A stretch of DNA of 64,000 bases from JANQFV01 sp964468185 (GTDB taxonomy: Bacteria; Planctomycetota; Phycisphaerae; UBA1845; Fen-1342). A program made the translations under genes and the position numbers. The stretch is from the NCBI GenBank assembly GCA_964468185.1, contig CAYXTR010000013.1:62001-126000 (forward strand). The letters run 5' to 3'. A model generated the notes under the pieces. The model was not told where the DNA came from. It was given only the letters and a program-made list of their open reading frames with translations, and ran no database searches. How positions within the stretch are numbered: position 1 is the first letter of the stretch; each line of letters begins with the position of its first letter. Shown here one piece after another: positions 55,053 to 64,000 of the stretch.

Positions 55053-55979
55053 ATGCGCGTCGTGGGAGTCTCACCATATGAGCACAAGCCCGTCCTGCTC
55101 GAACCGGTGCTCGAGCATCTCAACCCCCAACCCGGCCACGTGATCCTCGACGGCACCATCGGACTGGGCGGGCACGCGGTGGCATTACTCCCGCGCATTC
55201 TGCCCGACGGCCGCTATATCGGCCTCGATGTCGACGAGCAAATGGTCGAGATCGCACGCCAGCGCCTCGTCGAAATCGCCCCACAAAACGTTGACCTGTT
55301 CAAGGCCAGCTACGTCGATTTTCCGGAGGCCCTCGGACGGCTGAACGTCTCGAAGGTGGATCACATGTTCCTCGATCTCGGCGTGAATTCGGCCCAGCTC
55401 GACGACCCGCAGCGCGGCTTCTCCTTTGACCAGGAAGGCCCCCTCGACATGCGTTTTGATCAGAGCGCGGGCACCCCCGCTATCGACCTCGTCAACGCAC
55501 TCTCCGAGAAAGAACTCGCCGACCTGTTCTATTTCAACGCGCAGGAAACCGGCAGCCGCAAGATCGCCAAGCGCATCTGCCAGGTCCGCCACACCGGCCG
55601 CATTACAACCACACGTGCGCTCTCCGAAGCCGTGTGCTCGGCTTTTGGCGGCCCCCGCGGGCTGAGACCCGGCAAGATCCACCCGGCCACCCGCGTCTTC
55701 CAGGCCCTGCGCATCGCCGTCAATCAGGAACTCGACAATCTCCGTGCCTTTCTCGAACGCGTGATCACGCACCTGCGCGTCGGCGGCCGACTGGCCGTGA
55801 TCAGCTTCCACAGTCTCGAGGACGGCCTGGCAAAGCAATACCTCCGCGAGGCGAAAAAGGCGGGCACCATGCGCGAACTCACCCGCCGCCCCATTATCGC
55901 CGAGCCCGCAGAACGCGAAGCCAATCCCCGCAGCCGCAGCGCCAAGCTGCGCGTCGCGGAACGGACGGAAACAAGTTAG
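55053..55979 (+). CDS. rsmH: 16S rRNA (cytosine1402-N4)-methyltransferase
   Basis: A 308-residue SAM-dependent methyltransferase modifying C1402 of 16S rRNA. HKPVLLEPVLEHLNPQPGHV and ILDGTIGLGGHAVALLPRIL (SAM motif), then DHMFLDLGVNSAQLDDPQRG, FSFDQEGPLDMRFDQ and RVFQALRIAVNQELDNLRAF, all match the family. LAVISFHSLEDGLAKQYLRE ends the core. Second cluster gene, as in most bacteria. The ribosome binding site at 55053 is weak. Confidence 0.96.
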   Translation: MRVVGVSPYEHKPVLLEPVLEHLNPQPGHVILDGTIGLGGHAVALLPRILPDGRYIGLDVDEQMVEIARQRLVEIAPQNVDLFKASYVDFPEALGRLNVSKVDHMFLDLGVNSAQLDDPQRGFSFDQEGPLDMRFDQSAGTPAIDLVNALSEKELADLFYFNAQETGSRKIAKRICQVRHTGRITTTRALSEAVCSAFGGPRGLRPGKIHPATRVFQALRIAVNQELDNLRAFLERVITHLRVGGRLAVISFHSLEDGLAKQYLREAKKAGTMRELTRRPIIAEPAEREANPRSRSAKLRVAERTETS

Positions 55980-56005
55980 GCCCCCTGGCACGCAAGGAGG
56001 CGGCT

Positions 56006-56914
56006 ATGGCACTGAACGTCAAGGCAGCAATGATGATCTGCATGGCCTTCATCGGCGGCGCTTGCTGGATCATCCAGCAGATCGAAGCCCCGCGGGTCGA
56101 ACTGGTCTCTCCACTCATGGCACGTCCCGCTCGCACCGCTGCTTCCGAAGCAACGTCTCCAACGCCGCGGGTGCTGGGTGAGGTGGCGCATCGTCGCACG
56201 CTGGCACAACGCTTCGCCCGCCCCAGCGCCGTCGACCAGAGCATGCAGGCCAGCGCTCAGCCGCGCGCCACGCTCGCGCTGCACCAGCCGGCGATCAGCA
56301 GTGACCACCGCACGCCCTCCGCCCTGCTACCGGCCAAACTACGTGGTCCCACCGGCTGGGAAGATGAACCGGCAGACACGGCCCTCGCCGACGCCGGCAC
56401 CGGCATCATGACCGAGCCGGCACCGCCAAAGTCTGAATCCGACGGTCCGGCGACCGCTGATGCAACAATCCCGGCCACCAGCACACGCTACACCGTAGCT
56501 CGCGGCGACACCCTCTGGACCATCATCCACCGCACCTACGGGACCAGCAACGACCGGTTGATTCGCCTCGTCATCGATGCCAACCCGCATTTGCGAAGCC
56601 GCAAGAACCGCATTCTCGTGGGCGAAGAGTTGGTGTTGCCCCCGCAGCGCGAAATCACCCTCGCCCTTACCGATGACACACGCGGCACGGCACAGGTCCG
56701 TTTCGCCTCATCCACGGCCACCGCAGAACCCGAACAGTTTCGCTGGTATACGATTCGCCGAAACGATACGCTGGCCAGCATCGCCCGGCGATTCCTGAAC
56801 GACCACCGCCGGTGGCATGAAATCGTCGAGGTCAATGAGAAGATCGACCCGCACAAGATCTTCCCCGGTATGAAGATCAAGTTGCCCGTGGTCGGTGTCG
56901 TGATGGCCGGTTGA
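56006..56914 (+). CDS. Membrane-anchored double-LysM protein in the dcw cluster
   Basis: A 302-residue protein. AAGGAGG lies six bases before the ATG at 56006. One N-terminal membrane helix (AAMMICMAFIGGACWIIQQI) is followed by a ~140-residue Ala/Pro/Thr-rich linker. Two LysM domains are at residues ~162-215 (YTVARGDTLWTIIHRTYG to ILVGEELVLP) and ~245-298 (YTIRRNDTLASIARRFLN to IFPGMKIKLP). LysM domains bind peptidoglycan. Its place between rsmH and the ftsL-like gene suggests a division or wall-synthesis role. It is not a standard dcw gene in model bacteria. Confidence 0.88.
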   Translation: MALNVKAAMMICMAFIGGACWIIQQIEAPRVELVSPLMARPARTAASEATSPTPRVLGEVAHRRTLAQRFARPSAVDQSMQASAQPRATLALHQPAISSDHRTPSALLPAKLRGPTGWEDEPADTALADAGTGIMTEPAPPKSESDGPATADATIPATSTRYTVARGDTLWTIIHRTYGTSNDRLIRLVIDANPHLRSRKNRILVGEELVLPPQREITLALTDDTRGTAQVRFASSTATAEPEQFRWYTIRRNDTLASIARRFLNDHRRWHEIVEVNEKIDPHKIFPGMKIKLPVVGVVMAG

Positions 56915-56971
56915 GCGACGTCTCCCCTCGTGTCAGCAGCGCGGGCCCGCTCGCCGCGCCCGGTTGTGAGC

Positions 56972-57241
56972 ATGACGCTGATGCGAATGATCGCGGTTTT
57001 GCTATTATGGCTGGCGGTGCTGCTGGCGGTGGTGGTGTTGCGCTCCGAAACAACGCGTCTGCACTACGAAATCGCCAGCCAGCAGCAGCAGGCGGACAAC
57101 ATCCGCCACACCCTGCGCCAGGCCGAGCTCGAGCTCGCCCGCCTGCGCAACCCCATGCTGCTCCGCCAGCGCGTCGAAAACGCCCTCCGCCAATACACGG
57201 AGGATGCCCAGGAGGATGATCCGGCCCCCGCTCCCGATTGA
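56972..57241 (+). CDS. FtsL-like small bitopic division protein
   Basis: An 89-residue protein with one membrane helix (MIAVLLLWLAVLLAVVVLRS) and a periplasmic coiled coil (TTRLHYEIASQQQQADNIRH, TLRQAELELARLRNPMLLRQ). Size, topology and position between rsmH and ftsI match FtsL, which links FtsQB to FtsWI. Sequence similarity is low, as is usual for FtsL. A GTG at 56930 would extend it by 14 residues. Confidence 0.7.
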   Translation: MTLMRMIAVLLLWLAVLLAVVVLRSETTRLHYEIASQQQQADNIRHTLRQAELELARLRNPMLLRQRVENALRQYTEDAQEDDPAPAPD

Positions 57242-57271
57242 GCCGGACGCCGTGCACACGGAGGTGCAAAC

Positions 57272-59056
57272 ATGTTGCGGATCAGTGCAGCTCTCCTCGC
57301 CGGAGTCGGCCTGCTTCTCGTCGGCGGCGCCGCCCGCTTGGCCTACATCGCGTCCAACGAGGGCCAGGACCTTCGCCAGCGCGCCATTCGCCAACAAAAC
57401 GTCACGATCACAATCCCCGCCCTCCGCGGCGAGATCCTCGACACCCGCGGCCGCGTACTGGCCGGCACCGTACGGCGGCCCTCCATCTACGTCGATCCCG
57501 CGCTCGTTCGCGATGCCCGCTACGCCGCCCACAGCATCGCTCCGGTCCTTGGTTGGCGACCCGAGCGCCTCATGCAGCTCATCAACGCCGACCCCGAATC
57601 ACGCTTCGTCTGGGTCGAGCGCCGTGTCTCCGACGACCTGTTCGCTGCCTTCAGGCAAGTCGTCTCGGCGCGCAGTCTGCGCGCGTTCGGCGTGCAGTGG
57701 GAATCGGAGCGCATCTATCCCCATGAGGGCCTCGCCCCCCACGTCCTGGGCTTCGCCGGCATCGATACCCAGGGCCTCGCCGGCATCGAGTTCATCCATG
57801 ACGAGCGCCTCACCGGTACGGCCGCCGAGCGCACCGTCACCGTCGATGTCCGTCGTCGCCGCATCCACTCGAAAGCCGCCGACTTCGAAATGACGCGTGC
57901 CGGCGCCACCATCGTGCTGACCATCGACGCGTATATCCAGGAAGCTGCCCAGCGGGCCCTCACCGCCGCCGTCGAAAAGCACAATGCCGAGTGGGGCTGC
58001 GCCGTGGTGCTCGATCCGCAATCGGGCGAAGTGCTCGCCATGGCTTCCGTCCCCGACTTCAACCCCGCGCGACCGTTGCCTCCCGATTTCAACGCGTGGA
58101 CCGAAGCCAAACGCCGCAACCACTGGGAGGAACTGCGCAACCGTGCCGTCACCGATTCCTACGAGCCCGGCAGCATCTTCAAACCCTTCATCGCCGCCGC
58201 CGCCCTCAACGACGAGCTCGTCCACATCGATCAGGTATTCGCCATCAACGGTCCGGCCCATACGTTCGGCCGCAGCCGCGTCATCCACGACACCCACGCC
58301 TACGACGTGCTGCCGCTCCATCGCATCGTCAGCAAGTCCAGCAACATCGGTATGGGCCTGGTAGGCGACATCTGCGGCAACCAGCGGCTCCACGACTACG
58401 TTTGCAACTACGGCTTCGGTCAGCGCACCGGCATCAGCCTCCCCGGCGAACAACCCGGCCAGGTCCACGAACTCGACGACTGGACGTCGTACTCCACCCA
58501 GTCGATCCCCATTGGTCAGGAAATCGCCGTCACGCCGATCCAGATCGTGACCGCCTTCAGCACCTTCTGCAATGGCGGCCGACTCCTGAAGCCGCGCGTC
58601 GTGCGCGGCATCATCGACCCGTCCGGCCAGACGATCTGGGACAACTCCGCACCCGTCATGGTCCGGCAGGTATTGCGGCCAGAGGTCGCACAGCGTTTCC
58701 GCCACCGAGCGCTGGTCGAGACCGTCCTCGACGGAACCGGCAAGGCGGCCGCCCTTGATGACTATCAGGCCTTCGGCAAGACCGGCACCGCCCAGATTGC
58801 CCGCGCTGACGGCCGCGGCTACGAACCGGGTGCCTACGTGGGGTCCTTCGTTGGTGGCGCACCCGCGTCGCATCCGCGCGCCGTCGTCCTCGTCTCGATC
58901 TACCGCCCACGCAAGGACGGCTACTACGGCGGTGTCGTTGCGGCGCCCGTCGTCAAGCAGATTCTGGCCGCAACCCTGAAGTACATGCGCGTGCCATCAG
59001 AGCTGACCGAAAGCGAAGATGAGGTCGTCTGGCAGACGTGCAGCGGACGTAGCTGA
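57272..59056 (+). CDS. ftsI: Division-type penicillin-binding protein (class B transpeptidase)
   Basis: A 594-residue class B PBP that cross-links peptidoglycan, working with FtsW. One N-terminal membrane helix is followed by the pedestal region (RGEILDTRGRVLAGTVRRPS) and the transpeptidase domain. Active-site motifs are complete: SIFK with nucleophile Ser301, SSN at 356-358, and KTGT from 503. Position between the ftsL-like gene and murE supports FtsI rather than an elongation PBP2. Confidence 0.95.
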   Translation: MLRISAALLAGVGLLLVGGAARLAYIASNEGQDLRQRAIRQQNVTITIPALRGEILDTRGRVLAGTVRRPSIYVDPALVRDARYAAHSIAPVLGWRPERLMQLINADPESRFVWVERRVSDDLFAAFRQVVSARSLRAFGVQWESERIYPHEGLAPHVLGFAGIDTQGLAGIEFIHDERLTGTAAERTVTVDVRRRRIHSKAADFEMTRAGATIVLTIDAYIQEAAQRALTAAVEKHNAEWGCAVVLDPQSGEVLAMASVPDFNPARPLPPDFNAWTEAKRRNHWEELRNRAVTDSYEPGSIFKPFIAAAALNDELVHIDQVFAINGPAHTFGRSRVIHDTHAYDVLPLHRIVSKSSNIGMGLVGDICGNQRLHDYVCNYGFGQRTGISLPGEQPGQVHELDDWTSYSTQSIPIGQEIAVTPIQIVTAFSTFCNGGRLLKPRVVRGIIDPSGQTIWDNSAPVMVRQVLRPEVAQRFRHRALVETVLDGTGKAAALDDYQAFGKTGTAQIARADGRGYEPGAYVGSFVGGAPASHPRAVVLVSIYRPRKDGYYGGVVAAPVVKQILAATLKYMRVPSELTESEDEVVWQTCSGRS

Positions 59057-59079
59057 CCCATCCGGGAGGATGAAGCAAC

Positions 59080-60630
59080 ATGGTCATTGCCGGCCAGAGT
59101 ACAATTGCAGGGGTCGCATCCGAGGTTGTCATGCGCCGCTTGAATGAACTGCTACATGGCATCGCTCCCGACGACGTGCTCGCCACCCGCGGCCAGCGCG
59201 CCGTCGCCGGCGTGTTCGACGATTCACGCCGCGTTCAGCCCGGCGGTATCTTCGTCGCTGTCCGTGGTACCAGCGTCGACGGCCGTCAGTACGTCGCCGA
59301 CGCCATCCAGCGCGGTGCCCGCGTGATCCTCGGCGAAGACCTCCCCCCGAACGACCGCGCCCTCATCGTCAACGTCCCCGACGCCCGCGCCGCCCTCACC
59401 ACCCTGGCCCTCCGCTGGCACGGCCTCGCTGACGATGGCTGCCGCGGCCTGCAGCTCGTTGGCGTAACAGGCACCAACGGCAAAAGCACCACCGCCTTCA
59501 TGACCCGCGCGATTCTACGCGCCGCCGGCATCAAGTGCGGCCTGCTCGGCACCATGCACTACGACCTCTGTGGCCGCAGCGTCACCGCTGGCATGACCAC
59601 GCCCGGCCCGCTCGAACTCGCCGCCTACGTCCGCGAATGCGCCGACGCCGGCGCGGGTGCCGCGGTCATGGAAGTCTCCAGCCACGCCCTCGACCAGAAA
59701 CGCACCGCCGGCCTGCACTTCACCGCCGCCGCATTCACCAATCTCACCGGCGACCACCTCGACTATCACGGCACGTTCGAGAATTACCGCGCCGCGAAGG
59801 CCTGCCTGTTCACCGAGCTTGCCCCCGATGCCGTCGCCGTCGTCAATGCCGACGATCCGCACCATGCGGAAATGATCGGCGAATGCCCGGCACACATCGT
59901 GCGTTACGCGCTCGACGCCGACGCCGACCTTCACGCCCGCATCGTCCGTAGCACAAGCGAAGGCACCGTCTACCGCATGATGCTCGACGGCACTGAGCTC
60001 GTCCTTGAAAACGCCATCGTGGGCCGCCACAACGTCTACAACGCCCTCGCCGCCGCCGGCCTGGCTCGCGCACTCGATATATCCCCTGACGCCATTCAGC
60101 GCGGTCTCACAACCGTCCGCAACATCCCCGGCCGGTTGCAACGCGTACCCTGCCTGAGCAGTGCCGACGTCTTCGTCGATTACGCCCACACCGACGACGC
60201 CCTCCGCAACGTCCTCAGCGTCCTGCGGCCACTCGCCCGCAAGCGCCTGCTCGTCGTCTTCGGCTGTGGCGGCGACCGCGACCGCACCAAACGCCCGCGC
60301 ATGGCTCACGCCGTCGCCGAGTTCGCCGATGCCATCGTCGTCACGAGCGACAACCCGCGCACCGAAGACCCGCAGGCCATCATCGACGATATTCTCTCCG
60401 GCTTCGACGCCAGCCAACGCCAGAATGTCACCGTCGAGCCCGATCGGGCACGGGCGATCAAGCATGCCCTCGATGGCGCCGCCGAAGGTGACGTTGTCCT
60501 CATCGCCGGCAAGGGCCACGAGGACTACCAGATCGTCGGCACTCAGCGCATCCACTTCGATGACATCGAGGTCGCTATTCAGGCCGCCGCCGAACTTCAG
60601 ACCACCAGCTCCGGAGACGCACCGCAGTGA
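59080..60630 (+). CDS. murE: UDP-N-acetylmuramoyl-L-alanyl-D-glutamate ligase (MurE)
   Basis: A 516-residue cytoplasmic ligase adding the third amino acid to the stem peptide. GGGAGGATGAA precedes the start. The P-loop is VGVTGTNGKSTTAFMTRAIL with Lys135. TNLTGDHLDYHGTFENYRAA and the C-terminal DNPR at 424-427 (TSDNPRTEDPQ) follow; DNPR marks use of meso-diaminopimelate in this family. It overlaps murF by four bases (GTGA). Confidence 0.96.
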   Translation: MVIAGQSTIAGVASEVVMRRLNELLHGIAPDDVLATRGQRAVAGVFDDSRRVQPGGIFVAVRGTSVDGRQYVADAIQRGARVILGEDLPPNDRALIVNVPDARAALTTLALRWHGLADDGCRGLQLVGVTGTNGKSTTAFMTRAILRAAGIKCGLLGTMHYDLCGRSVTAGMTTPGPLELAAYVRECADAGAGAAVMEVSSHALDQKRTAGLHFTAAAFTNLTGDHLDYHGTFENYRAAKACLFTELAPDAVAVVNADDPHHAEMIGECPAHIVRYALDADADLHARIVRSTSEGTVYRMMLDGTELVLENAIVGRHNVYNALAAAGLARALDISPDAIQRGLTTVRNIPGRLQRVPCLSSADVFVDYAHTDDALRNVLSVLRPLARKRLLVVFGCGGDRDRTKRPRMAHAVAEFADAIVVTSDNPRTEDPQAIIDDILSGFDASQRQNVTVEPDRARAIKHALDGAAEGDVVLIAGKGHEDYQIVGTQRIHFDDIEVAIQAAAELQTTSSGDAPQ

Positions 60631-62051
60631 TCAGGCTGACCCTCGGCGAGATTGTACAGGCCATGGAGGCCCGCCCTTGGGGCCGGCTCGCCACCGTCAG
60701 CGTTGGCGGCGTCTCGACCGATTCGCGCACGGTCACGCCCAATGATCTCTTCTTCGCTATTCGCGGCCCCCGCTTCGACGGCCACGATTTCGTCCCCGAC
60801 GCCTTGCAGCGCGGCGCCATAGCCGCCGTCGTCGCCAGCAGCCGCGCTCACGCTGTTGCCGACAGCATCGCACACAGCGACCTCAATCTGCCAACAACCA
60901 GCGTCCTTATCGAAGTTCCCGACACGGTCCAGGCGCTCGGACGCCTCGGGGCGTTTCACCGCCAGCAACTCGCCGCCGATGTCATCGCCGTCGTTGGCAG
61001 CAATGGCAAAACCACCACCAAGGCGATGATCCATCACATTCTCAGTGCCCGCCGCAAAGGCCGCGCCTCACCCCGCAGCTTCAACAACAACATCGGCGTC
61101 CCCCTCACGCTCTTGTCGGCCGAGCAGGGCGACGAGTACCTCGTCGTGGAGATCGGCACCAACGCCCCCGGCGAAATCGCCGCCCTCGGCGCCATCGTCG
61201 AGCCCGACATGGCCGTCCTCACGTCCATCGGCGAGGAACATCTGGAAGGTCTCGGCAGCCTTGCCGGCGTGGCCGCCGAGGAGTGTGCCATCTTCTCCCA
61301 CGTCCGTCCCAGCGGCTTTGTCGCGGTCAATACCGAAACACCTCAGGTCAGAAACTACCTGCCCGAAACCGGCCTGACCGTAACCACCTTCGGCCGCGAT
61401 CCCGCCGCCGACGTCCGCCTCACCGAGCCCGAATACGAAAAACCCTGGCTGCGTTTCAAGCTCAACGAACGCTTCCCCTTCCGCCTCCGCCTCGCCGGGG
61501 GCCACAATGCCGTCAACGCCGCCGCGGCGGTCACCATCGCCCGCCGCTTCGGCTTCGGCTACGACGAGGCCGCCGTCCGCCTCGAGTCATTCGTCACGCC
61601 GCCCATGCGCAACGAAGTCCTCGAACTGGGCGGCGTCACCATCATCAACGATTCATACAACGCCAATCCCCAAAGCGCTGCCGCCGCCCTCGACGTCCTC
61701 GAGCAAATGCCCTGCCACGGCAAACGGGTCGTCGTTTTCGGCGAGATGCGCGAACTCGGCAGCCAGGCCGGCGACCTCCATCGCAAGGTCGCCGAACGTC
61801 TCCGCGAATCCGGCGTTGATCGCGTGCTCCTGATCGGCCCCGCGACCGACGTTATGCACCACGAACTGGCCAGCACCGGCCTCTTCGGACCCAAAGTGGA
61901 ACGTTGCACCGACGTCGACGACTGCCTGCCAAAACTCGCCCGCGCCGTCGCGCCGGGCGACGTGGTCTTGCTCAAAGCGTCACGCGCCGTCGGTCTCGAA
62001 CGCCTGGTCGAACCTCTTCGCGAAACCCTTCTGAAGCGGGACGTCTCCTGA
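60627..62051 (+). CDS. murF: UDP-N-acetylmuramoyl-tripeptide-D-alanyl-D-alanine ligase (MurF)
   Basis: A 474-residue cytoplasmic ligase adding D-Ala-D-Ala to complete the pentapeptide. The P-loop VVGSNGKTTTKAMIHHILSA has Lys128. VVEIGTNAPGEIAALGAIVE, TSIGEEHLEGLGSLAGVAAE and IINDSYNANPQSAAAALDVL are MurF motifs. The start GTG overlaps the murE stop, so translation is coupled; mraY begins three bases after its stop. Confidence 0.96.
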   Translation: MIRLTLGEIVQAMEARPWGRLATVSVGGVSTDSRTVTPNDLFFAIRGPRFDGHDFVPDALQRGAIAAVVASSRAHAVADSIAHSDLNLPTTSVLIEVPDTVQALGRLGAFHRQQLAADVIAVVGSNGKTTTKAMIHHILSARRKGRASPRSFNNNIGVPLTLLSAEQGDEYLVVEIGTNAPGEIAALGAIVEPDMAVLTSIGEEHLEGLGSLAGVAAEECAIFSHVRPSGFVAVNTETPQVRNYLPETGLTVTTFGRDPAADVRLTEPEYEKPWLRFKLNERFPFRLRLAGGHNAVNAAAAVTIARRFGFGYDEAAVRLESFVTPPMRNEVLELGGVTIINDSYNANPQSAAAALDVLEQMPCHGKRVVVFGEMRELGSQAGDLHRKVAERLRESGVDRVLLIGPATDVMHHELASTGLFGPKVERCTDVDDCLPKLARAVAPGDVVLLKASRAVGLERLVEPLRETLLKRDVS

Positions 62052-62054
62052 GCC

Positions 62055-63209
62055 ATGCTGTACCACTTCTTCTACTGGCTGACCGAAGGCAACACCAACT
62101 ACGCCTACGGCTCCGCGTGGTTTCGCGCCATCGTCGCCGTTCTACTGGCCTTCGCAATCGTCTGGGCCTGCGGTCCCTACACCATCCGCAAACTCATCGA
62201 GCTCAAAATCGGCGATCGTCCCGACTTTGACCACGAAGCCCTCAACCGCGCGACCCAGGACAAGACCAACACGCCCACGATGGGTGGCATCCTCATCAGC
62301 ATCGCCATCGGACTCACCGTCCTCACGCTCGCCAATCTCCAGAACTTCTATATCATCCTCGGCCTCTTCTGCCTGGTCTGGCTCAGCGTCCTCGGCGGCA
62401 TCGACGACTGGCTCAAACTCACCGCCGGCCGCCGCAGCGGTACCCGCGACGGCCTCCGCATGTGGGAGAAACTCGTCTTCCAACTTGCCCTCGGCCTCCT
62501 GCTCGCCATCTTCATCCACCGCACCGGCGAAACCAACGTCTTTCGCGCACGCTGGGGCGAAGACCTCGACGCCCACTACCTCATCCACTACAACGTCCTG
62601 AACATCCCTTTCTACAAATACGCCATCACCACGCTCAGCGTCCCCGCCTTCTACACCATTACCGTCGTTGTCATCGCCGGCACGTCCAACGCCGTAAACC
62701 TCACCGACGGCATGGACGGACTCGCCAGCGGCTGCATGGCCCTTACCGCCTTCGCGTTCATGGTCCTCGCCATTGTCGTCGGCGAACACACCCTGTCGGT
62801 CCGGCTTGGCTTCCCCCAGATCCTCGAAGCGGAGGAGCTCGCCGTACTATGTGGTGCGGTCCTCGGCGGCTGCCTCGGCTTTCTGTGGTATAACGCCTAT
62901 CCAGCGCGCGTCTTCATGGGTGACACCGGTTCACTGCCCCTCGGCGGCCTCATGGGCTACGTGGCCATCGTCACCCGCCTCGAGCTCTGGCTCTTCATCG
63001 TCGGTGGCATCTTCGTCATCGAAGCACTCTCCGTCCTCATCCAGATCTTCTGCTACAAAGCCATGGGCGGCCGCCGCATCTTTCGTTGCGCGCCCCTGCA
63101 CCACCACTACCACCTGGGCGGACTCACCGAGACGCAGGTCGTCATGCGCTTCTGGCTCGTCGCCGTCCTGTTTGCTGCCCTGGCACTACTGACGATCAAA
63201 CTGAGGTAA
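62055..63209 (+). CDS. mraY: Phospho-N-acetylmuramoyl-pentapeptide-transferase (MraY)
   Basis: A 384-residue membrane enzyme making lipid I from UDP-MurNAc-pentapeptide and undecaprenyl phosphate. About ten membrane helices. Catalytic motifs: TPTMGGILISIAIG, GGIDDWLKLTAGRRSGTRDG (DD pair), AVNLTDGMDGLASGCMALTA, MGDTGSLPLGGLMGYVAIVT and the HHHYHLGG loop near the C-terminus. It ties the UppS/UppP carrier genes of this window to the wall cluster. Confidence 0.97.
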   Translation: MLYHFFYWLTEGNTNYAYGSAWFRAIVAVLLAFAIVWACGPYTIRKLIELKIGDRPDFDHEALNRATQDKTNTPTMGGILISIAIGLTVLTLANLQNFYIILGLFCLVWLSVLGGIDDWLKLTAGRRSGTRDGLRMWEKLVFQLALGLLLAIFIHRTGETNVFRARWGEDLDAHYLIHYNVLNIPFYKYAITTLSVPAFYTITVVVIAGTSNAVNLTDGMDGLASGCMALTAFAFMVLAIVVGEHTLSVRLGFPQILEAEELAVLCGAVLGGCLGFLWYNAYPARVFMGDTGSLPLGGLMGYVAIVTRLELWLFIVGGIFVIEALSVLIQIFCYKAMGGRRIFRCAPLHHHYHLGGLTETQVVMRFWLVAVLFAALALLTIKLR

Positions 63210-63216
63210 GGCACCG

Positions 63217-64000
63217 ATGTCGCACGCCCCCATCGCCATCACCGACCTCGACAGCCGCTCCGGACTGCTCGCCGCCACGCGCCTCTACGACCCCGCTGTG
63301 CTTTTCATCTGCGGCGTTCTGATGACGCTCGGCGTTACCATGGTCTACTCCGCCTCCGTGACCGTCGCCGGCGAGCCATTCGACTGGCGCCACTGGTGGG
63401 CCTCGCCGCTCCGACAAGGTGCCTTCGCACTCCTCGGCTTCCTCGCGATGCTCGTCGCCGCGCATGTTGATTACCACCTGTTCGCCTGGGAGCGCGGCCG
63501 CGCCTGGCCCGCCATCGTACTCCTGGCGCTCGGCATCACCCTCCTGATCGCCGTACTCATCCCTGGCATTGGCCACCACGCGCTCGGGGCCCGCCGCGCG
63601 CTGGTCATTCCCGGACTCGGCCTCGGCTTCCAACCCTCCGAGTTTGCCAAAATCGTCTTGGTCGTATGGCTTGCCGCCGCCCTCACGCGCCCCGTCGGCC
63701 GCATCTCTGCCGGACGCAAACGGTTCCCACTTCTCGCCAAGCCAGCCGCCCATGGCCCCATCGCATACGCGACAAAACCCGCACCCGACCCGCTCCCGCC
63801 CGGCCACATCCGCGACCTCCGCACCGGGTTCCTCCCAACCGCCGGCGGAGCGCTCCTTCTCATCGGTCTCACCGGCCTCGAAGATTTCGGCACCGCCGCA
63901 CTCCTCGGCGTCGTTATGGTCGCAATGCTACTCGCCGGCGGCGCTCGCCTCACGCACATCGCCAGCATCGCACTGCTGGGCCTGCTCGGTGGTATCGGAC
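63217..64000 (+). CDS. ftsW: Lipid II polymerase FtsW (3' end outside window)
   Basis: The first 261 codons of a SEDS-family glycosyltransferase that polymerises lipid II with FtsI. The first helices (AVLFICGVLMTLGVTMVYSA) and QPSEFAKIVLVVWLAAALTR (from residue 139) match the family. A proline-rich stretch of about 40 residues (after LTRP, containing LLAKPAAHGPIAYATKPAPD) is inserted in the cytoplasmic loop before RDLRTGFLP. The conserved QPDxGT appears as LEDFGT. Starts seven bases after the mraY stop. The rest is cut off at the window end. Confidence 0.93.
   Translation, partial: MSHAPIAITDLDSRSGLLAATRLYDPAVLFICGVLMTLGVTMVYSASVTVAGEPFDWRHWWASPLRQGAFALLGFLAMLVAAHVDYHLFAWERGRAWPAIVLLALGITLLIAVLIPGIGHHALGARRALVIPGLGLGFQPSEFAKIVLVVWLAAALTRPVGRISAGRKRFPLLAKPAAHGPIAYATKPAPDPLPPGHIRDLRTGFLPTAGGALLLIGLTGLEDFGTAALLGVVMVAMLLAGGARLTHIASIALLGLLGGIG

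Noticed and set aside
59515..60555. Long antisense frame inside murE
   Set aside because: Same shadow effect; murE motifs are complete on the plus strand.

Overview
This is a GC-rich, densely coded stretch of bacterial chromosome. It most likely comes from a planctomycete (Phycisphaerae-like lineage; inferred, no rRNA is present). The evidence is a set of secreted proteins ending in a two-repeat EF-hand/dockerin-like cassette (GDLNCDGVVDFDDI type), a TIGR03790-type protein, a prepilin-like protein with an H-x9-DG type C-terminus, ECF sigma and zinc-finger anti-sigma genes, and a peptidoglycan (dcw) cluster running mraZ-rsmH-LysM-ftsL-like-ftsI-murE-murF-mraY-ftsW. No rRNA, tRNA, CRISPR array, insertion sequence or prophage was seen.

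Layout: 1-5.1 kb holds a sigma factor tail, a CDF metal transporter, an S9 peptidase, phosphoglycerate mutase and a small exported protein. 5.1-12.5 kb holds a TIM-barrel sugar isomerase, two tandem secreted BNR propeller proteins with dockerin-like tails, a TPR protein, a polyferredoxin-type membrane protein, then an intergenic region with a strong small-RNA candidate. 12.5-17.7 kb is an envelope-lipid island: pgsA-pgpA-uppP (+) converge on purA-uppS-cdsA (-). 17.8-27.5 kb holds a large orphan protein, a CPBP protease, small membrane proteins, gyrA, a GT-C type membrane glycosyltransferase and a minimal zincin. 27.6-33.9 kb holds a SppA-like peptidase, a trpG/pabA amidotransferase, a lipoprotein, pncA-pncB (NAD salvage), fumC and a DUF2934 protein. 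34-37.2 kb has a sugar dehydrogenase lipoprotein and a sigma/anti-sigma/third-gene operon. 37.4-43.6 kb has a TIGR03790-dockerin protein and a divergent signalling pair (PilZ-REC-Hpt-like protein and a hybrid histidine kinase). 43.7-54 kb has a UDP-sugar pyrophosphorylase, a DUF362 protein, a prepilin-like protein with a long structured leader, ribosomal protein S1, an AlkA-like glycosylase, an HELTH peptidase with TPRs, a PIN-TRAM membrane protein and an orphan. 54.1-64 kb is the dcw cluster, cut inside ftsW.

How it fits together: much of the window serves the cell envelope. PgsA/PgpA/CdsA make phospholipid, UppS/UppP make and recycle the undecaprenyl carrier, MurE/MurF/MraY build lipid II, and FtsI/FtsW polymerise it. 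The most interesting unexplained signals are non-coding: (i) a self-contained small-RNA gene at about 12.13-12.24 kb with promoter, long hairpin, C-rich loop and U-tract; (ii) a multi-helix RNA-like region between mraZ and rsmH; (iii) a promoter-driven structured leader before the prepilin-like gene; (iv) a recurring extended -10 promoter (TGnTAnnnT) at six sites. All homology statements are from reading the sequence; no database search was run.
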